From DATBDN01 sp963715995 (GTDB lineage: Bacteria; Actinomycetota; Thermoleophilia; Solirubrobacterales; Thermoleophilaceae), in assembly GCA_963715995.1 (NCBI GenBank), contig OY970283.1, positions 2,666,001 through 2,730,000 of the forward strand: a DNA stretch of 64,000 nt, given 5' to 3'. The notes beneath the pieces were generated by a model, which was given only the letters and a program-made list of their open reading frames with translations, did no database searches and was not told the DNA's origin. A program made the position numbers and the translations under genes. Numbering within the stretch: the first letter of the stretch is position 1; the number at the start of each line of letters is the position of its first letter. This document shows positions 44,218 through 52,395 of this stretch, in pieces.

Positions 44218-45186
44218 CTAACTTTCGTGGAGGGCGTCCGCTCGCGCCGTCCGGGCGTAGAGCACGACGCGGCCCTCCCGCCGGCTCGCCACGAGCCGTG
44301 ACGCCGCCAGCACCGACAGGTGCTGCGAGACGTTCCCGGGCGTGAGCCCCAGCAGCGCAGCCAGCTCGGTGGTGGAGCGCGGCGCGTCGAGCGCGGCGAG
44401 GATCCGCGCCCGCGTGGCGCCGAGCAGCGCGCCCAGTTCCGGCTGCACCCGGGCGCTCGCCTCCCACAGCAGTGCCACGCCGCGCGCGGGGTAGATGACG
44501 GTGGGCTGCCACGGCTCGATCGAGATCACCGACGGGCGCTGCCAGCTGAACGCGCTCGGCACGAGCAGCAGCCCCTCGCCGGCAAGCTCGACCGTCCCCT
44601 CCCACGGGTGGTCGATCGTCAGCCAGTCACCCTCGAAGTGGACCGCCGGGTGCAGGTCCGCGAACAGTGCCTGGGGCCCGCCCTCGGTCAGCTGCGTCGC
44701 CCGGTGGCGCAGGTCCGCCGAGAGCAGCGCGAGGACGCGCGGCCAGAACGGAGCCACCGCGCGTCGCCAGTAGGCCTCCATCGCGTCCACCAGCCGTGGC
44801 AGCTCGCGGCGCGGCCGGTCGCGCAGGCGCTCCGCGGCGGCCGGGAAGCGCCGACCATGCTGCCCGTCGAAGATCCCGAGCTCCTTCGCCACCTGCCGCG
44901 CCGGCGTGGCGCGCACGCGCTCGAGCTCGGCCTCGATCGACTCGAGCGGCGAGACCGGTGGCGGCGTGATGAAGTCCGGGATGTAGCCGCGCGCGGGCAG
45001 CAGTGAGAGCAGCGGCAGCAGGTCTACATCGCCGACACGCCCGCGCACCTCCTCGACCCAAGGCAGGTGGAGCGCCGCGGTCGAGGGGTCGCGAAACAGC
45101 CGCAGGCTGCTCACGAGCTCGCTCGCCGGAGAGATCGCAAAGCGCGTCCGTGCGAGGTCCTCCAGGGTGAAGTGGATTCGGGAGAT
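44218..45186 (-). CDS. ArsR/SmtB-type regulator with N-terminal DUF5937-like domain (start codon uncertain)
   Basis: The C-terminal winged helix (TRARILAALDAPRSTTELAA, LTPGNVSQHLSVLAASRLV) is a standard ArsR HTH. The preceding 220 residues match the DUF5937 region of actinobacterial ArsR proteins. A GTG at 45114 gives 298 residues, but the family N-terminus is encoded further up: the frame upstream reads RIHFTLEDLARTRFAISP, exactly what homologues show. No ATG, GTG or TTG exists between that segment and the upstream stop. Initiation at ATC (45186), or CTG within it, or a local base error, must be considered. Confidence 0.82.
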   Translation of the reverse strand: MSRIHFTLEDLARTRFAISPASELVSSLRLFRDPSTAALHLPWVEEVRGRVGDVDLLPLLSLLPARGYIPDFITPPPVSPLESIEAELERVRATPARQVAKELGIFDGQHGRRFPAAAERLRDRPRRELPRLVDAMEAYWRRAVAPFWPRVLALLSADLRHRATQLTEGGPQALFADLHPAVHFEGDWLTIDHPWEGTVELAGEGLLLVPSAFSWQRPSVISIEPWQPTVIYPARGVALLWEASARVQPELGALLGATRARILAALDAPRSTTELAALLGLTPGNVSQHLSVLAASRLVASRREGRVVLYARTARADALHES

Positions 45187-45240
45187 TCAGTGGAGACTAA
45201 ATCGTTGGCCGGGCGTCAGCCGCGGTGGGAGCCTGCGGCC

Positions 45241-45429
45241 ATGCACCCAAGCCAGCTCTCATATCTAGCCGCTCAGCAGCAGAAGGCCGTGTCCCAGCGC
45301 CAGCTCGATCGACAGCGTCAGGTCGACGCTCTGACTCGACAAATGTTCGAGTGCGAAGTGCCGGGGAAACGGGCAATCAACCGGTGCGAAGGTCCTTCCC
45401 TCGCACCGAAATCCCTCCCGCAGCAGTGA
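45241..45429 (+). CDS. Possible small protein, 62 residues
   Basis: The ATG at 45241 follows GGTGGGAG and opens a 62-codon frame beginning MHPSQLSYLAAQQQKAVSQR. It is Gln/Arg-rich and helix-prone in the first half and has two cysteines later. Its TGA lies in the left arm of a strong 14-bp terminator, which argues that something is transcribed rightward here. It could instead be a small RNA. I do not recognise a family. Confidence 0.4.
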   Translation: MHPSQLSYLAAQQQKAVSQRQLDRQRQVDALTRQMFECEVPGKRAINRCEGPSLAPKSLPQQ

Positions 45430-45458
45430 AAGGGCTGGCAAGACGCCGGCCCTTTCAC
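45426..45458. terminator. Strong bidirectional terminator
   Basis: A 14-bp stem with one G-U pair (45426-45439 with 45445-45458) and a 5-nt loop lies between the small plus-strand frame and the minus-strand purine permease. T-rich bases follow on the right (CTTTCT) and A-rich bases lie in the stem base, so it can work for both strands. Confidence 0.85.
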
Positions 45459-45461
45459 TTT

Positions 45462-46826
45462 CTAGAACACGTGCTGTTCGAGCCAGCCGCTGGCGTAGAA
45501 GGCCAGGAACATCGGCACCAGCGCGTACATCAGCGGCGACACCTCGCGCGCCTTGCCCTTCGCCAGCTTCACGAGCACGTGGCCGATCACGCCGAAGCCG
45601 ATCCCGGCTGAGATCGAGAACGTCAGCGGGATGCCCGCGATCAGCATGAACGCGGGGAAGGCCACCTCGGCGTCGGCCCAGTCGATGGCCTGCACCAGGC
45701 GCATCATCAGGAAGCCGACGGTGACCATCGCGGGCGCGATGGCCGGGTGGATGAACGTGTCCTTCCCGATCGCGACGTCCTGGCCGACCAGGCCGATGAT
45801 CGGCACGAAGAAGATGGCGAGGGCGAACAGCAGCGCCGTGACCACCGAGGCCAGGCCCGTGCGCGCGCCCTCCCCCACCCCCGCGCCCGACTCCACGTAG
45901 GTGGTCACCGACGAGACGCCCGCCGCGCCGCCCGCAACCGCGGCCACGGAGTCGACCATCAGCACGCGGCCGATACGCGGGAGCTCTGCCTTGTCGTCGA
46001 TCAGCCCGGCGGCCTCGCCCAGCCCGTAGGCGGTGCCGAGCGTGTCGAAGAAGTCGGTCATGAAGAGCGAGAAGATGACCGGGATGAGCGCGACGGTGAG
46101 CGCATCGCCGAGGTGCGAGAGCGAATCGCCGATCGTCGAGAAGTCGCTCGAGTGCGGCACGTGAGCGACGCCGCTCGGGCCGTCGAGCACGCCGAAGATG
46201 AGCCCGGCGGCGGTGGACGAGGCGATCCCGATCAGCAGCGCCCCGCGGACGCCGCGCACCGACAGAACGCCGGCCACGAAGATGCCGAGCAGCGCGATCT
46301 CGGCCGGCCCGCTTGTGAGGTTGCCGAGGCCGATGCCCGTGGCGGAGTTGTTGACCACGATGCCGCCCTCGCGCAGCCCGATCAGCGTGATGAACAGGCC
46401 GATGCCGACGCCGATCGAGAGCTTGAGCGAGTTCGGGATCGCGCGCATGACCGCCTCGCGCAGCCCGACCGCCACGAGCACGACGGCCACGAGGCCCTCG
46501 ATCACGACGACCGCCATGCCCGTCTGCCACGGGAGCTTGCGGCCGAGGATCACGTCGAAGGCCACGACCGCATTCAGGCCGAGCCCCGACGCGAGCGCGA
46601 ACGGATAGTTCGCGATCAGACCCATGGCCAGCGTCATCACTGCCGCGGCCAGCGCCGTGCCGACCGCGACAGCTTTGAACGGCAGGCCGGCGGCCGACAG
46701 GATCGCCGGGTTGACGAACAGGATGTAGGACATCGTCAGGAACGTGCTGAGGCCGCCGAGGGCCTCGATCCGCAACGACGATCCGCGGGCGCTGTAGCCG
46801 AAGCGGCGATCCAGGAGGGCGTTCAT
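45462..46826 (-). CDS. NCS2/AzgA-family purine permease
   Basis: The 454-residue membrane protein has 12-14 hydrophobic segments and the AzgA-type signatures. These are LRIEALGGLSTFLTMSYILFVNP at the N-terminus (in two parts), NYPFALASGLGLNAVVAFDV and FFDTLGTAYGLGEAAG near residue 255. SSVTTYVESGAGVGEGARTG lies near 325. Family members import adenine, guanine or hypoxanthine by proton symport. No purine-degradation gene is close. The leader upstream of 46826 is about 220 bp and does not show an obvious purine riboswitch core. Confidence 0.92.
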   Translation of the reverse strand: MNALLDRRFGYSARGSSLRIEALGGLSTFLTMSYILFVNPAILSAAGLPFKAVAVGTALAAAVMTLAMGLIANYPFALASGLGLNAVVAFDVILGRKLPWQTGMAVVVIEGLVAVVLVAVGLREAVMRAIPNSLKLSIGVGIGLFITLIGLREGGIVVNNSATGIGLGNLTSGPAEIALLGIFVAGVLSVRGVRGALLIGIASSTAAGLIFGVLDGPSGVAHVPHSSDFSTIGDSLSHLGDALTVALIPVIFSLFMTDFFDTLGTAYGLGEAAGLIDDKAELPRIGRVLMVDSVAAVAGGAAGVSSVTTYVESGAGVGEGARTGLASVVTALLFALAIFFVPIIGLVGQDVAIGKDTFIHPAIAPAMVTVGFLMMRLVQAIDWADAEVAFPAFMLIAGIPLTFSISAGIGFGVIGHVLVKLAKGKAREVSPLMYALVPMFLAFYASGWLEQHVF

Positions 46827-47070
46827 GAGGTGCCGATTGGTATCGGATGGCGCGTTTGCGCGTCTGCTCCCCGTTTAGACGCCGTTTATCAGCCGCTGTC
46901 AGCTTTGTCGGCGGTGACCAGCCTCGCGGCCGCCCTGTCCGCGCTAACTCGCGGCAGATCCACCTTGGGAAGGGCCTCGACGACGATCAAGCCGTTCCGC
47001 CCTGAGACCCTGTGCGTGAGCTACCCGCTTGCGTCCCCAGAGTGGGATCCGGCCGGTCGCGAGGCTGAAC

Positions 47071-47176
47071 TTAAAGATGGGGCCTGGCCCCGTCTTTAAC
47101 TTTCAGGGGCCCACTCGGTCGAATCTAAAGATGGGGCCTGGCCCCGTCTTTTAACTTGGAAGGGCCCACTCGGTCG
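47071..47176. repeat. Two tandem hairpin-containing 52-bp repeats
   Basis: Copies at 47071-47121 and 47125-47176 share TAAAGATGGGGCCTGGCCCC, then GTCTTT(T)AACTT, then GGGCCCACTCGGTCG. Each contains a hairpin (AAAGATGGGGCC with GGCCCCGTCTTT). They differ by only a few bases. The second overlaps the 3' end of a small minus-strand gene; the first lies in the 324-bp gap upstream of the purine permease. Confidence 0.8.
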
Positions 47177-47384
47177 TGATCGCGTGGAGCTCGGCCTCGA
47201 GCCGCCTTCGGTGACGCCGGAGCCGGGTCACCCGCGCCGCCAGCGGCGCCACTTCCTGGAGCTCGGTCAGCGCCAGGCCGTTGCCTGCGCCGCGACCCAT
47301 CATGTCGTCGAGCTGGTCGCAGGCGCGGATCAGCAGCCCGTTGCAGTTCGCAAGGGCGAGTTGCTTGTCACGCTGTATGCGCAT
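47151..47384 (-). CDS. Possible small helical protein, 77 residues
   Basis: The frame from ATG 47384 (an alternative ATG is at 47399) encodes a mostly helical, Arg/Leu-rich product with a leucine-heptad tail (LAARVTRLRRHRRRLEAEL). It ends TEWALPS inside the downstream copy of the 52-bp repeat. The other copy of the repeat carries a similar GAGTGGGCCCCT segment, so the repeat may derive from a duplicated gene end. Function is unknown and the gene status is uncertain. Confidence 0.4.
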   Translation of the reverse strand: MRIQRDKQLALANCNGLLIRACDQLDDMMGRGAGNGLALTELQEVAPLAARVTRLRRHRRRLEAELHAITTEWALPS

Positions 47385-47428
47385 GCCGGCCGGCGCCATG
47401 CGCCGGATGTACCCGGGTCAGCGCGGTT

Positions 47429-48670
47429 TCAGCGCCTGTGACCCGCGCGTTCGCGCTCTGTCTTGATCGTCGCGTCGATGACCACGGCGATCAGCAGGAC
47501 GCCACCGGTGATCATGAAGCGGACGGCCGAGGACAGCGAGAGCAGGTCCATGCCGTTCGCGATCGAGCCGATCACGAGCGCACCGAGCAGCGCGCCCCAG
47601 ACCGAGCCACGCCCGCCGAACAGCGACGTGCCGGCGATGACCGGGCCTGCGATCGCGAGCAGCAGCAGGTCGCTTCCGCCCGAAGCCTGGTTGACCGCCA
47701 GGAGGCGCGAGGCCAGAAGGATGCCGCCCGCCGCTGCCAGCGTCGAGGCGAGGATGAACACGCTCATCCGCACGCGCGTGACGCGGATGCCTGAGCGCCG
47801 CGCGGCCTCGTCGTTGCCGCCGACCGCGAACACGTGACGACCCCAGGTCGTGCGCTCGGTGGTGAACACGAAGATCGCGCACAGCCCGATCAGGATCAGG
47901 CCCGCGAGCGGGACGCCGCGGTCGGAGTTGAGCACCAGAACCGACGCGATCGCCGCCACGCCGACGGCCACCAGCCGGATCAGGAAGTTGCGCATCGACG
48001 GCGGCGCCAGCCCGGCGCGCGAGCGCCGCGCGCGTTCGAGGTAGCCCGACAGCGCGTACGCGCCGATGACCACGATCGCGAGCACGATGCCGAACGTCTT
48101 CGAGTAGAAGGTGTTCGCCAGCCCGACGATCGTGTCGTTGGTCAGGTTGAGCGTGCCGGTGTTGCCCAGCACCTGAAGCAACGCGCCCTGCCAGGCGAGC
48201 AGGCCTGCCAGCGTGACGACGAACGACGGTATGTCGAAACGGGTGACGAAGAAGCCGTTGATCGCGCCGATCGCGGCGCCGACGGCCAGGCCGGCGAGGA
48301 TCGAGGGGATCGGACCCCAGCCGTGCTTCACGTTCAGCACCGCCATGACGGCGGCGGCCAGGCCCGACACGGCGCCCACCGACAGGTCGATCTCGCCCAG
48401 CAGCAGGATCAGCGTGATGCCGATCGAGATCGTGCCTACGCCCGCGATCTGGAGGACCAGGTTGGTCAGGTTGAACGCGGTCAGGAAGTTGGAGTTCTGG
48501 GTCTGGAAGATGATCCAGATCAGCGCCAGCACGAGGAAGACGCGCAGCGACCCGAGCCGCGCGAGGATCGCGAGCGGCCCGCCCGCGAGCAGCCCCTCGG
48601 CCTTGTCGACCTCGTCGAAGCGAGAGGTCTGCGAATCCGTCTCTTCGGCGACCTGCGGCTCGTCTGTCAT
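47429..48670 (-). CDS. Sugar ABC transporter permease (XylH/RbsC type)
   Basis: The 413-residue permease has about ten TM helices. It carries the conserved LILLLGEIDLSVGAVSGLAAAVMA region, the NGFFVTRFDIPSFVVTLAGLLAWQG segment and the EAA-like AVGGNDEAARRSGIRVTRVRM loop. This is typical of BPD_transp_2 carbohydrate importers. A cytosolic N-terminal tail of about 40 residues is acidic. It is the last gene of the binding protein-ATPase-permease operon and overlaps the ATPase by 4 nt. Confidence 0.93.
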   Translation of the reverse strand: MTDEPQVAEETDSQTSRFDEVDKAEGLLAGGPLAILARLGSLRVFLVLALIWIIFQTQNSNFLTAFNLTNLVLQIAGVGTISIGITLILLLGEIDLSVGAVSGLAAAVMAVLNVKHGWGPIPSILAGLAVGAAIGAINGFFVTRFDIPSFVVTLAGLLAWQGALLQVLGNTGTLNLTNDTIVGLANTFYSKTFGIVLAIVVIGAYALSGYLERARRSRAGLAPPSMRNFLIRLVAVGVAAIASVLVLNSDRGVPLAGLILIGLCAIFVFTTERTTWGRHVFAVGGNDEAARRSGIRVTRVRMSVFILASTLAAAGGILLASRLLAVNQASGGSDLLLLAIAGPVIAGTSLFGGRGSVWGALLGALVIGSIANGMDLLSLSSAVRFMITGGVLLIAVVIDATIKTERERAGHRR

Positions 48671-49452
48671 CGGACCTGGTCAGCTCCCGTGATCGCTCCG
48701 ACCACCTGATCCTGTTTCGCCTCGGAGGTCGTGAAGGTGGCTACGCGGCGCCCGAGCCGCAGGACGATGATGCGGTCGGAGACCTCGAACACGTCGAGCA
48801 CGTTGTGGCTGATGAGCACGACGCCGAGTCCCTGCTCCTTCAGGCGCAGGATCAGGTCGAGCACCTGTCGCGTCTGCGCCACGCCGAGCGCGGCGGTCGG
48901 CTCGTCGAGGATCACGATCTTCGGGTTGCCGAGCATCGAGCGCGCGATCGCGACCGTCTGGCGCTGGCCGCCGGAAAGCGATCCGACCTCGGTGCGCACG
49001 CTGCGAAGCGTCCGGACCGCGAGTGACTTCAGAAGCTCCACCGAGCGCTGCTCCATGGTGATCTCGTCGAGCACCCGCAGCGCGCCGTTCGGGCCGCTCT
49101 CCACCGCTTCCTTTCCGAGGAAGAGGTTCGCGACCACGTCGAGGTTGTCGCACAGCGCGAGGTCCTGGTACACGGTCGCAATGCCGAGCTTGGTCGCGTC
49201 GAGCGGCGTGTTCAGCGCGACGTTCGCGCCGTCCCAGGTGGCGTTGTATTCGTCCCCGGGCTGAATGCCGGAGATCGCCTTGATGAGCGTGGACTTGCCG
49301 GCGCCGTTGTCGCCGACGAGCGCGACGACCTCACCGGCGTGGACTTCGAAGTCCACGTCGGTGAGGGCCTCCACGGCCCCGAATCGCTTGGTAACTCCCT
49401 TGACTTCCAGGAGCGGCCGATTCGAGGCCGCTGTCGCGGAGGCTGTCGTCAC
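48667..49452 (-). CDS. Sugar ABC transporter ATP-binding protein, single NBD
   Basis: The 261-residue ATPase has Walker A GDNGAGKST, Q-loop TVYQDLALCDNLDV, signature SLSGGQRQTVAIARSM, Walker B IVILDEPTAALG and the H-loop LISHNVLDVF. The DLALCDNLDVVANLFLG segment is specific to monosaccharide importers (XylG/FrcA-like). Unlike RbsA/XylG of enterics, only one nucleotide-binding domain is present, as in many actinobacterial systems. The GTG start at 49452 is 19 nt after the binding-protein gene. Confidence 0.93.
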   Translation of the reverse strand: MTTASATAASNRPLLEVKGVTKRFGAVEALTDVDFEVHAGEVVALVGDNGAGKSTLIKAISGIQPGDEYNATWDGANVALNTPLDATKLGIATVYQDLALCDNLDVVANLFLGKEAVESGPNGALRVLDEITMEQRSVELLKSLAVRTLRSVRTEVGSLSGGQRQTVAIARSMLGNPKIVILDEPTAALGVAQTRQVLDLILRLKEQGLGVVLISHNVLDVFEVSDRIIVLRLGRRVATFTTSEAKQDQVVGAITGADQVR

Positions 49453-49471
49453 TTGCGCTCTCTTTCTCTGC

Positions 49472-50590
49472 CTACTGGATCCCGTACTTGGCGCACGCTG
49501 CCTTGTAGGCGGCGGTGCAGATCTCAGATGCCTTCCAGAAGCCGTCGGCGATGACCGTCGACTTGACCTTGTCGGCCGTCACCGGCACGACTGCCAGCTT
49601 CTTGGTGGGCACGTCGATCTTGCCGTTGTTCTCGGTATCCGTCGCATCGCTCGGCTTCTTGCCGTTGACGAGGTCGACTGCCCAGGTGGCAGCCTGCTCG
49701 GCCAGCGGCTTGATCGGCTTGTAGATGTCGACGTACTGATCGCCTGCGAGTACCCGCTGGATACCTGCGACCTCGGCGTCCTGCCCGGTCGAAGGAATCG
49801 TCTTCGGGTCGATGCCCGCGGCCTTCATGGCGGCAATTGCGCCACCGACCGTGCCGTCATTCGCGGCGTAGACGCCCACGAAGCCGGTCTTGCCGAGCGC
49901 CGTGATCGCCTGCTCCATCTCGGTCTGGGCCTTTGCGGGCGTCCAGTCCGGGGTGTCGTACTCCTTCGCGACCTTGAAGCCGCTCGAGTCGATGACCGAG
50001 TGTGCGCCCTGCTTGAACAGCTTGGCGTTGTTGTCGGTCGGGGCTCCGTTGATCATGACGATCGAGCCCTTCTTGCCGTCGGCCTTCAGCTTGCTCACAA
50101 GCGCAGTCGCCTGTGCCTTGCCGACTGACGGGCTGTCGAACTCGACGTAGTAGTCAGGCTTCGAGTTGAGCAGCAGGCGGTCGTAGCTCACGACCGGGAT
50201 GTTCTTCGCGTTCGCCTGGTTGACGATCGCGGCAGCTGCCGCACCGTCGACCGGGTCGAGCACGAGCACCTTTGCACCCTGCGCGATCGCTGCCTCAGCC
50301 TGCGACTGCTGCTTCGAGGCATCCTGCGCCGCGTTCGAGTAGAGGATCTGACAGCTCGAGCAGAGCGCCTTCACCTTGGCCTCGAACAGGGGCTTGTCCT
50401 GCGACTCGTAACGAGCCGTCTGGTTTTCCGGAAGCAGGAACGCGATCTTGCCGCCCTTGCTCCCGCCGGACGAGCTGCTCGAAGAGCTGCTCGTTGAACT
50501 CGATGACGAGCTCTTGTTGCTACTGCCGCATGCCGCAAGCAGCAACGCTGCCGCGAACAGGCATACGGCGATGAGGCCGTACTTCTTCAT
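49472..50590 (-). CDS. Sugar ABC transporter substrate-binding lipoprotein (XylF/RbsB type)
   Basis: The 372-residue protein has a lipoprotein signal (MKKYGLIAVCLFAAALLLAAC). A Ser-rich tether follows, then a periplasmic-binding-protein type I fold (KIAFLLPENQTARYESQDKP, VLVLDPVDGAAAAAIVNQA, GVYAANDGTVGGAIAAMKAA, STGQDAEVAGIQRVLAGDQY). The last segments match the xylose-type group. The ATG at 50590 is preceded by GAGGAGG. It heads the importer operon and diverges from an SDR gene 108 bp away. Confidence 0.93.
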   Translation of the reverse strand: MKKYGLIAVCLFAAALLLAACGSSNKSSSSSSTSSSSSSSSGGSKGGKIAFLLPENQTARYESQDKPLFEAKVKALCSSCQILYSNAAQDASKQQSQAEAAIAQGAKVLVLDPVDGAAAAAIVNQANAKNIPVVSYDRLLLNSKPDYYVEFDSPSVGKAQATALVSKLKADGKKGSIVMINGAPTDNNAKLFKQGAHSVIDSSGFKVAKEYDTPDWTPAKAQTEMEQAITALGKTGFVGVYAANDGTVGGAIAAMKAAGIDPKTIPSTGQDAEVAGIQRVLAGDQYVDIYKPIKPLAEQAATWAVDLVNGKKPSDATDTENNGKIDVPTKKLAVVPVTADKVKSTVIADGFWKASEICTAAYKAACAKYGIQ

Positions 50591-50698
50591 GTGGGGCTTC
50601 CTCCTCGCACCGAAAAAAATTGCTATCGAAGCGGACCCTATACCGGGCGCCACGTCGGCTGCCAGCATTGTGCCGGACACCGACCAAGGAGTGCGCTG

Positions 50699-51424
50699 GT
50701 GACATCACCGTTGACAACCGAGAGAAGCCTGAGCGGACGCCGCACGATCGTCACGGGCGCGAGCCGCGGCGCCGGCGCCGCGATCGCGCGCGCTTTCGTC
50801 GACGCGGGTGCGCAGGTGGGCCTGTTGTCGCGCTCGGGCGACGACCTCGGCCTTGGCGATGACGCGGCCGGAGTGGTCTGCGACGTCTCCGACCGGGCGC
50901 AGGTGTTCGACGCCGTTGCGCAGGTGGTCGAGCGCTTCGGCGGGCTCGACTGCGTGGTCGCCAACGCGGGCGTCGGGATGTACGGGAACTTCCTCGAGCT
51001 CGAGCCCGAGCACGTCGAGGCGATGATCGACGTGAACCTGAAGGGCACCCTCTACACGGCGGCTGCCACGTTGCCGCACCTGATCGACGCGGGCGGCGGC
51101 GACTTCGTGTCGCTGGCTTCGGTGGCCGGGCTGCGCGCGTTCCCCGGCGAGACGGTCTACAACGCGTCGAAGTTCGGGCAGCTTGGCTTCACGCGCTCGC
51201 TCGATCACGAGCTGCGCGAGCACGGCGTCCGCGCCACGTGCGTGTGCCCCGGCGGCATCGCGACGGACTTCGCGATGGGCACGGGCCGCGACGAGAGCTC
51301 GACCGAGGGAATGATGAGCGCCGACGACGTTGCCGACACGGTCGTCTACTGCGTCACGCGCCCGGCGTCATGGCGCATGCTCACGATGAGCTACCGCCCG
51401 ATGATCGAAGGCTCGTGGGGCTGA
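50699..51424 (+). CDS. SDR family oxidoreductase
   Basis: The 241-residue short-chain dehydrogenase has TGASRGAG for the cofactor, ANAGVG, SLASVAG (Ser) and YNASK (Tyr/Lys), followed by VCPGGIATDF. The GTG at 50699 is supported by AAGGAG with 7-nt spacing. Its position divergent from a sugar importer and coupled to a Gfo/Idh/MocA dehydrogenase suggests a role in oxidising an imported polyol or sugar. This is inference from context. Confidence 0.88.
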   Translation: MTSPLTTERSLSGRRTIVTGASRGAGAAIARAFVDAGAQVGLLSRSGDDLGLGDDAAGVVCDVSDRAQVFDAVAQVVERFGGLDCVVANAGVGMYGNFLELEPEHVEAMIDVNLKGTLYTAAATLPHLIDAGGGDFVSLASVAGLRAFPGETVYNASKFGQLGFTRSLDHELREHGVRATCVCPGGIATDFAMGTGRDESSTEGMMSADDVADTVVYCVTRPASWRMLTMSYRPMIEGSWG

Positions 51425-52362
51425 GGGCGGCCATCGCGGGCTACGGGCTCGCGGGCTCCGTCTTCCACGCCCCGTTGATCGAGGCCGCCGGCATCGAGGT
51501 CGCCGCCGTGATGACGCGCTCGCCCGAGCGCGCCGAGCAGGCGCGCGCGGCGCACGAGGGCGTGCGCGTGGCGGACTCGGCCGAGGAGCTGTTGACCGAC
51601 ATCGACCTGCTCGTGGTCGCGACGCCGAACTCCTCGCACGCCGAGCTGGCGCTGGCAGGACTGGAACGCGGGCTCCACGTGGTGGTTGACAAGCCGCTTG
51701 CGGTGACCGCCGCGGACGCGCGGCGGGTGGTCGACGCCGCGCCCGAGCGCGTGACGGTGTTCCAGAACCGCCGCTGGGACGGCGACTTCCTCACGGTCAA
51801 GCGGCTGGTGGAGGACGGCGCGCTGGGGCCGGTCACTCGCTTCGAGTCGCGCTTCGAGCGCTTCCGCCCGCAGATCAAGGAGGGCTGGCGCGAGGGCGGC
51901 GACCCTGCCGAGGGCGGCGGCGTGCTGCTCGACCTCGGCCCGCACGTGATCGACCAGGCGCTCCAGCTGTTCGGGCCGGTCGACTCGGTTTACGGCGAAG
52001 TGCTCACGCGGCGGCCGGGAGCGCAGGTGGATGACGACGCGTTCGTCGCGCTGCGCCACGCGAACGGCGTGATCTCGCACCTGTGGATGAGCGTGGTGGC
52101 TCCGCTGCACGGGCCACGTTTTCGCGTGAGCGGGCTCGACGACGGGTTCGGCTGCGACGGACTCGATCCGCAGGAAGGGCAGCTGCGCGACGGCCTGCGT
52201 CCTGGCGATCCCGCCTTCGGCGTCGTAGACGGGCTGGAGCGCGGGCGCTACGACTGCTTCTACGAACAGGTCGCCGGCTGGATGCGCGGCGAGCGGCCCG
52301 CGCCGGTCGACCCACGTGACGCGGTGCGCGTGCTCGAGATCATCGAGCAGGTGCGCGCGTAA
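51415..52362 (+). CDS. Gfo/Idh/MocA family oxidoreductase
   Basis: The 315-residue protein has the NAD(P)-binding RAAIAGYGLAGSVFHAPLI and the ATPNSSHAELALAGLERG segment. The EKP-type catalytic motif is present as VVVDKPLAV, and the C-terminal half carries GGGVLLDLGPHVIDQAL with the catalytic His. It oxidises sugars, inositols or derivatives. GTG 51415 lies 10 nt inside the SDR gene, so the two are coupled. Together with the adjacent importer this looks like a small sugar-utilisation locus. Confidence 0.88.
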   Translation: MGLRAAIAGYGLAGSVFHAPLIEAAGIEVAAVMTRSPERAEQARAAHEGVRVADSAEELLTDIDLLVVATPNSSHAELALAGLERGLHVVVDKPLAVTAADARRVVDAAPERVTVFQNRRWDGDFLTVKRLVEDGALGPVTRFESRFERFRPQIKEGWREGGDPAEGGGVLLDLGPHVIDQALQLFGPVDSVYGEVLTRRPGAQVDDDAFVALRHANGVISHLWMSVVAPLHGPRFRVSGLDDGFGCDGLDPQEGQLRDGLRPGDPAFGVVDGLERGRYDCFYEQVAGWMRGERPAPVDPRDAVRVLEIIEQVRA

Positions 52363-52395
52363 CGGATATACGGCGCGGCGCGACCAAGCTCTCCG

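Noticed and set aside
46827..47070. Purine riboswitch upstream of the AzgA-type permease
   Set aside because: I could not find the three-way-junction core sequences expected of a guanine/adenine aptamer in the roughly 220-bp leader.
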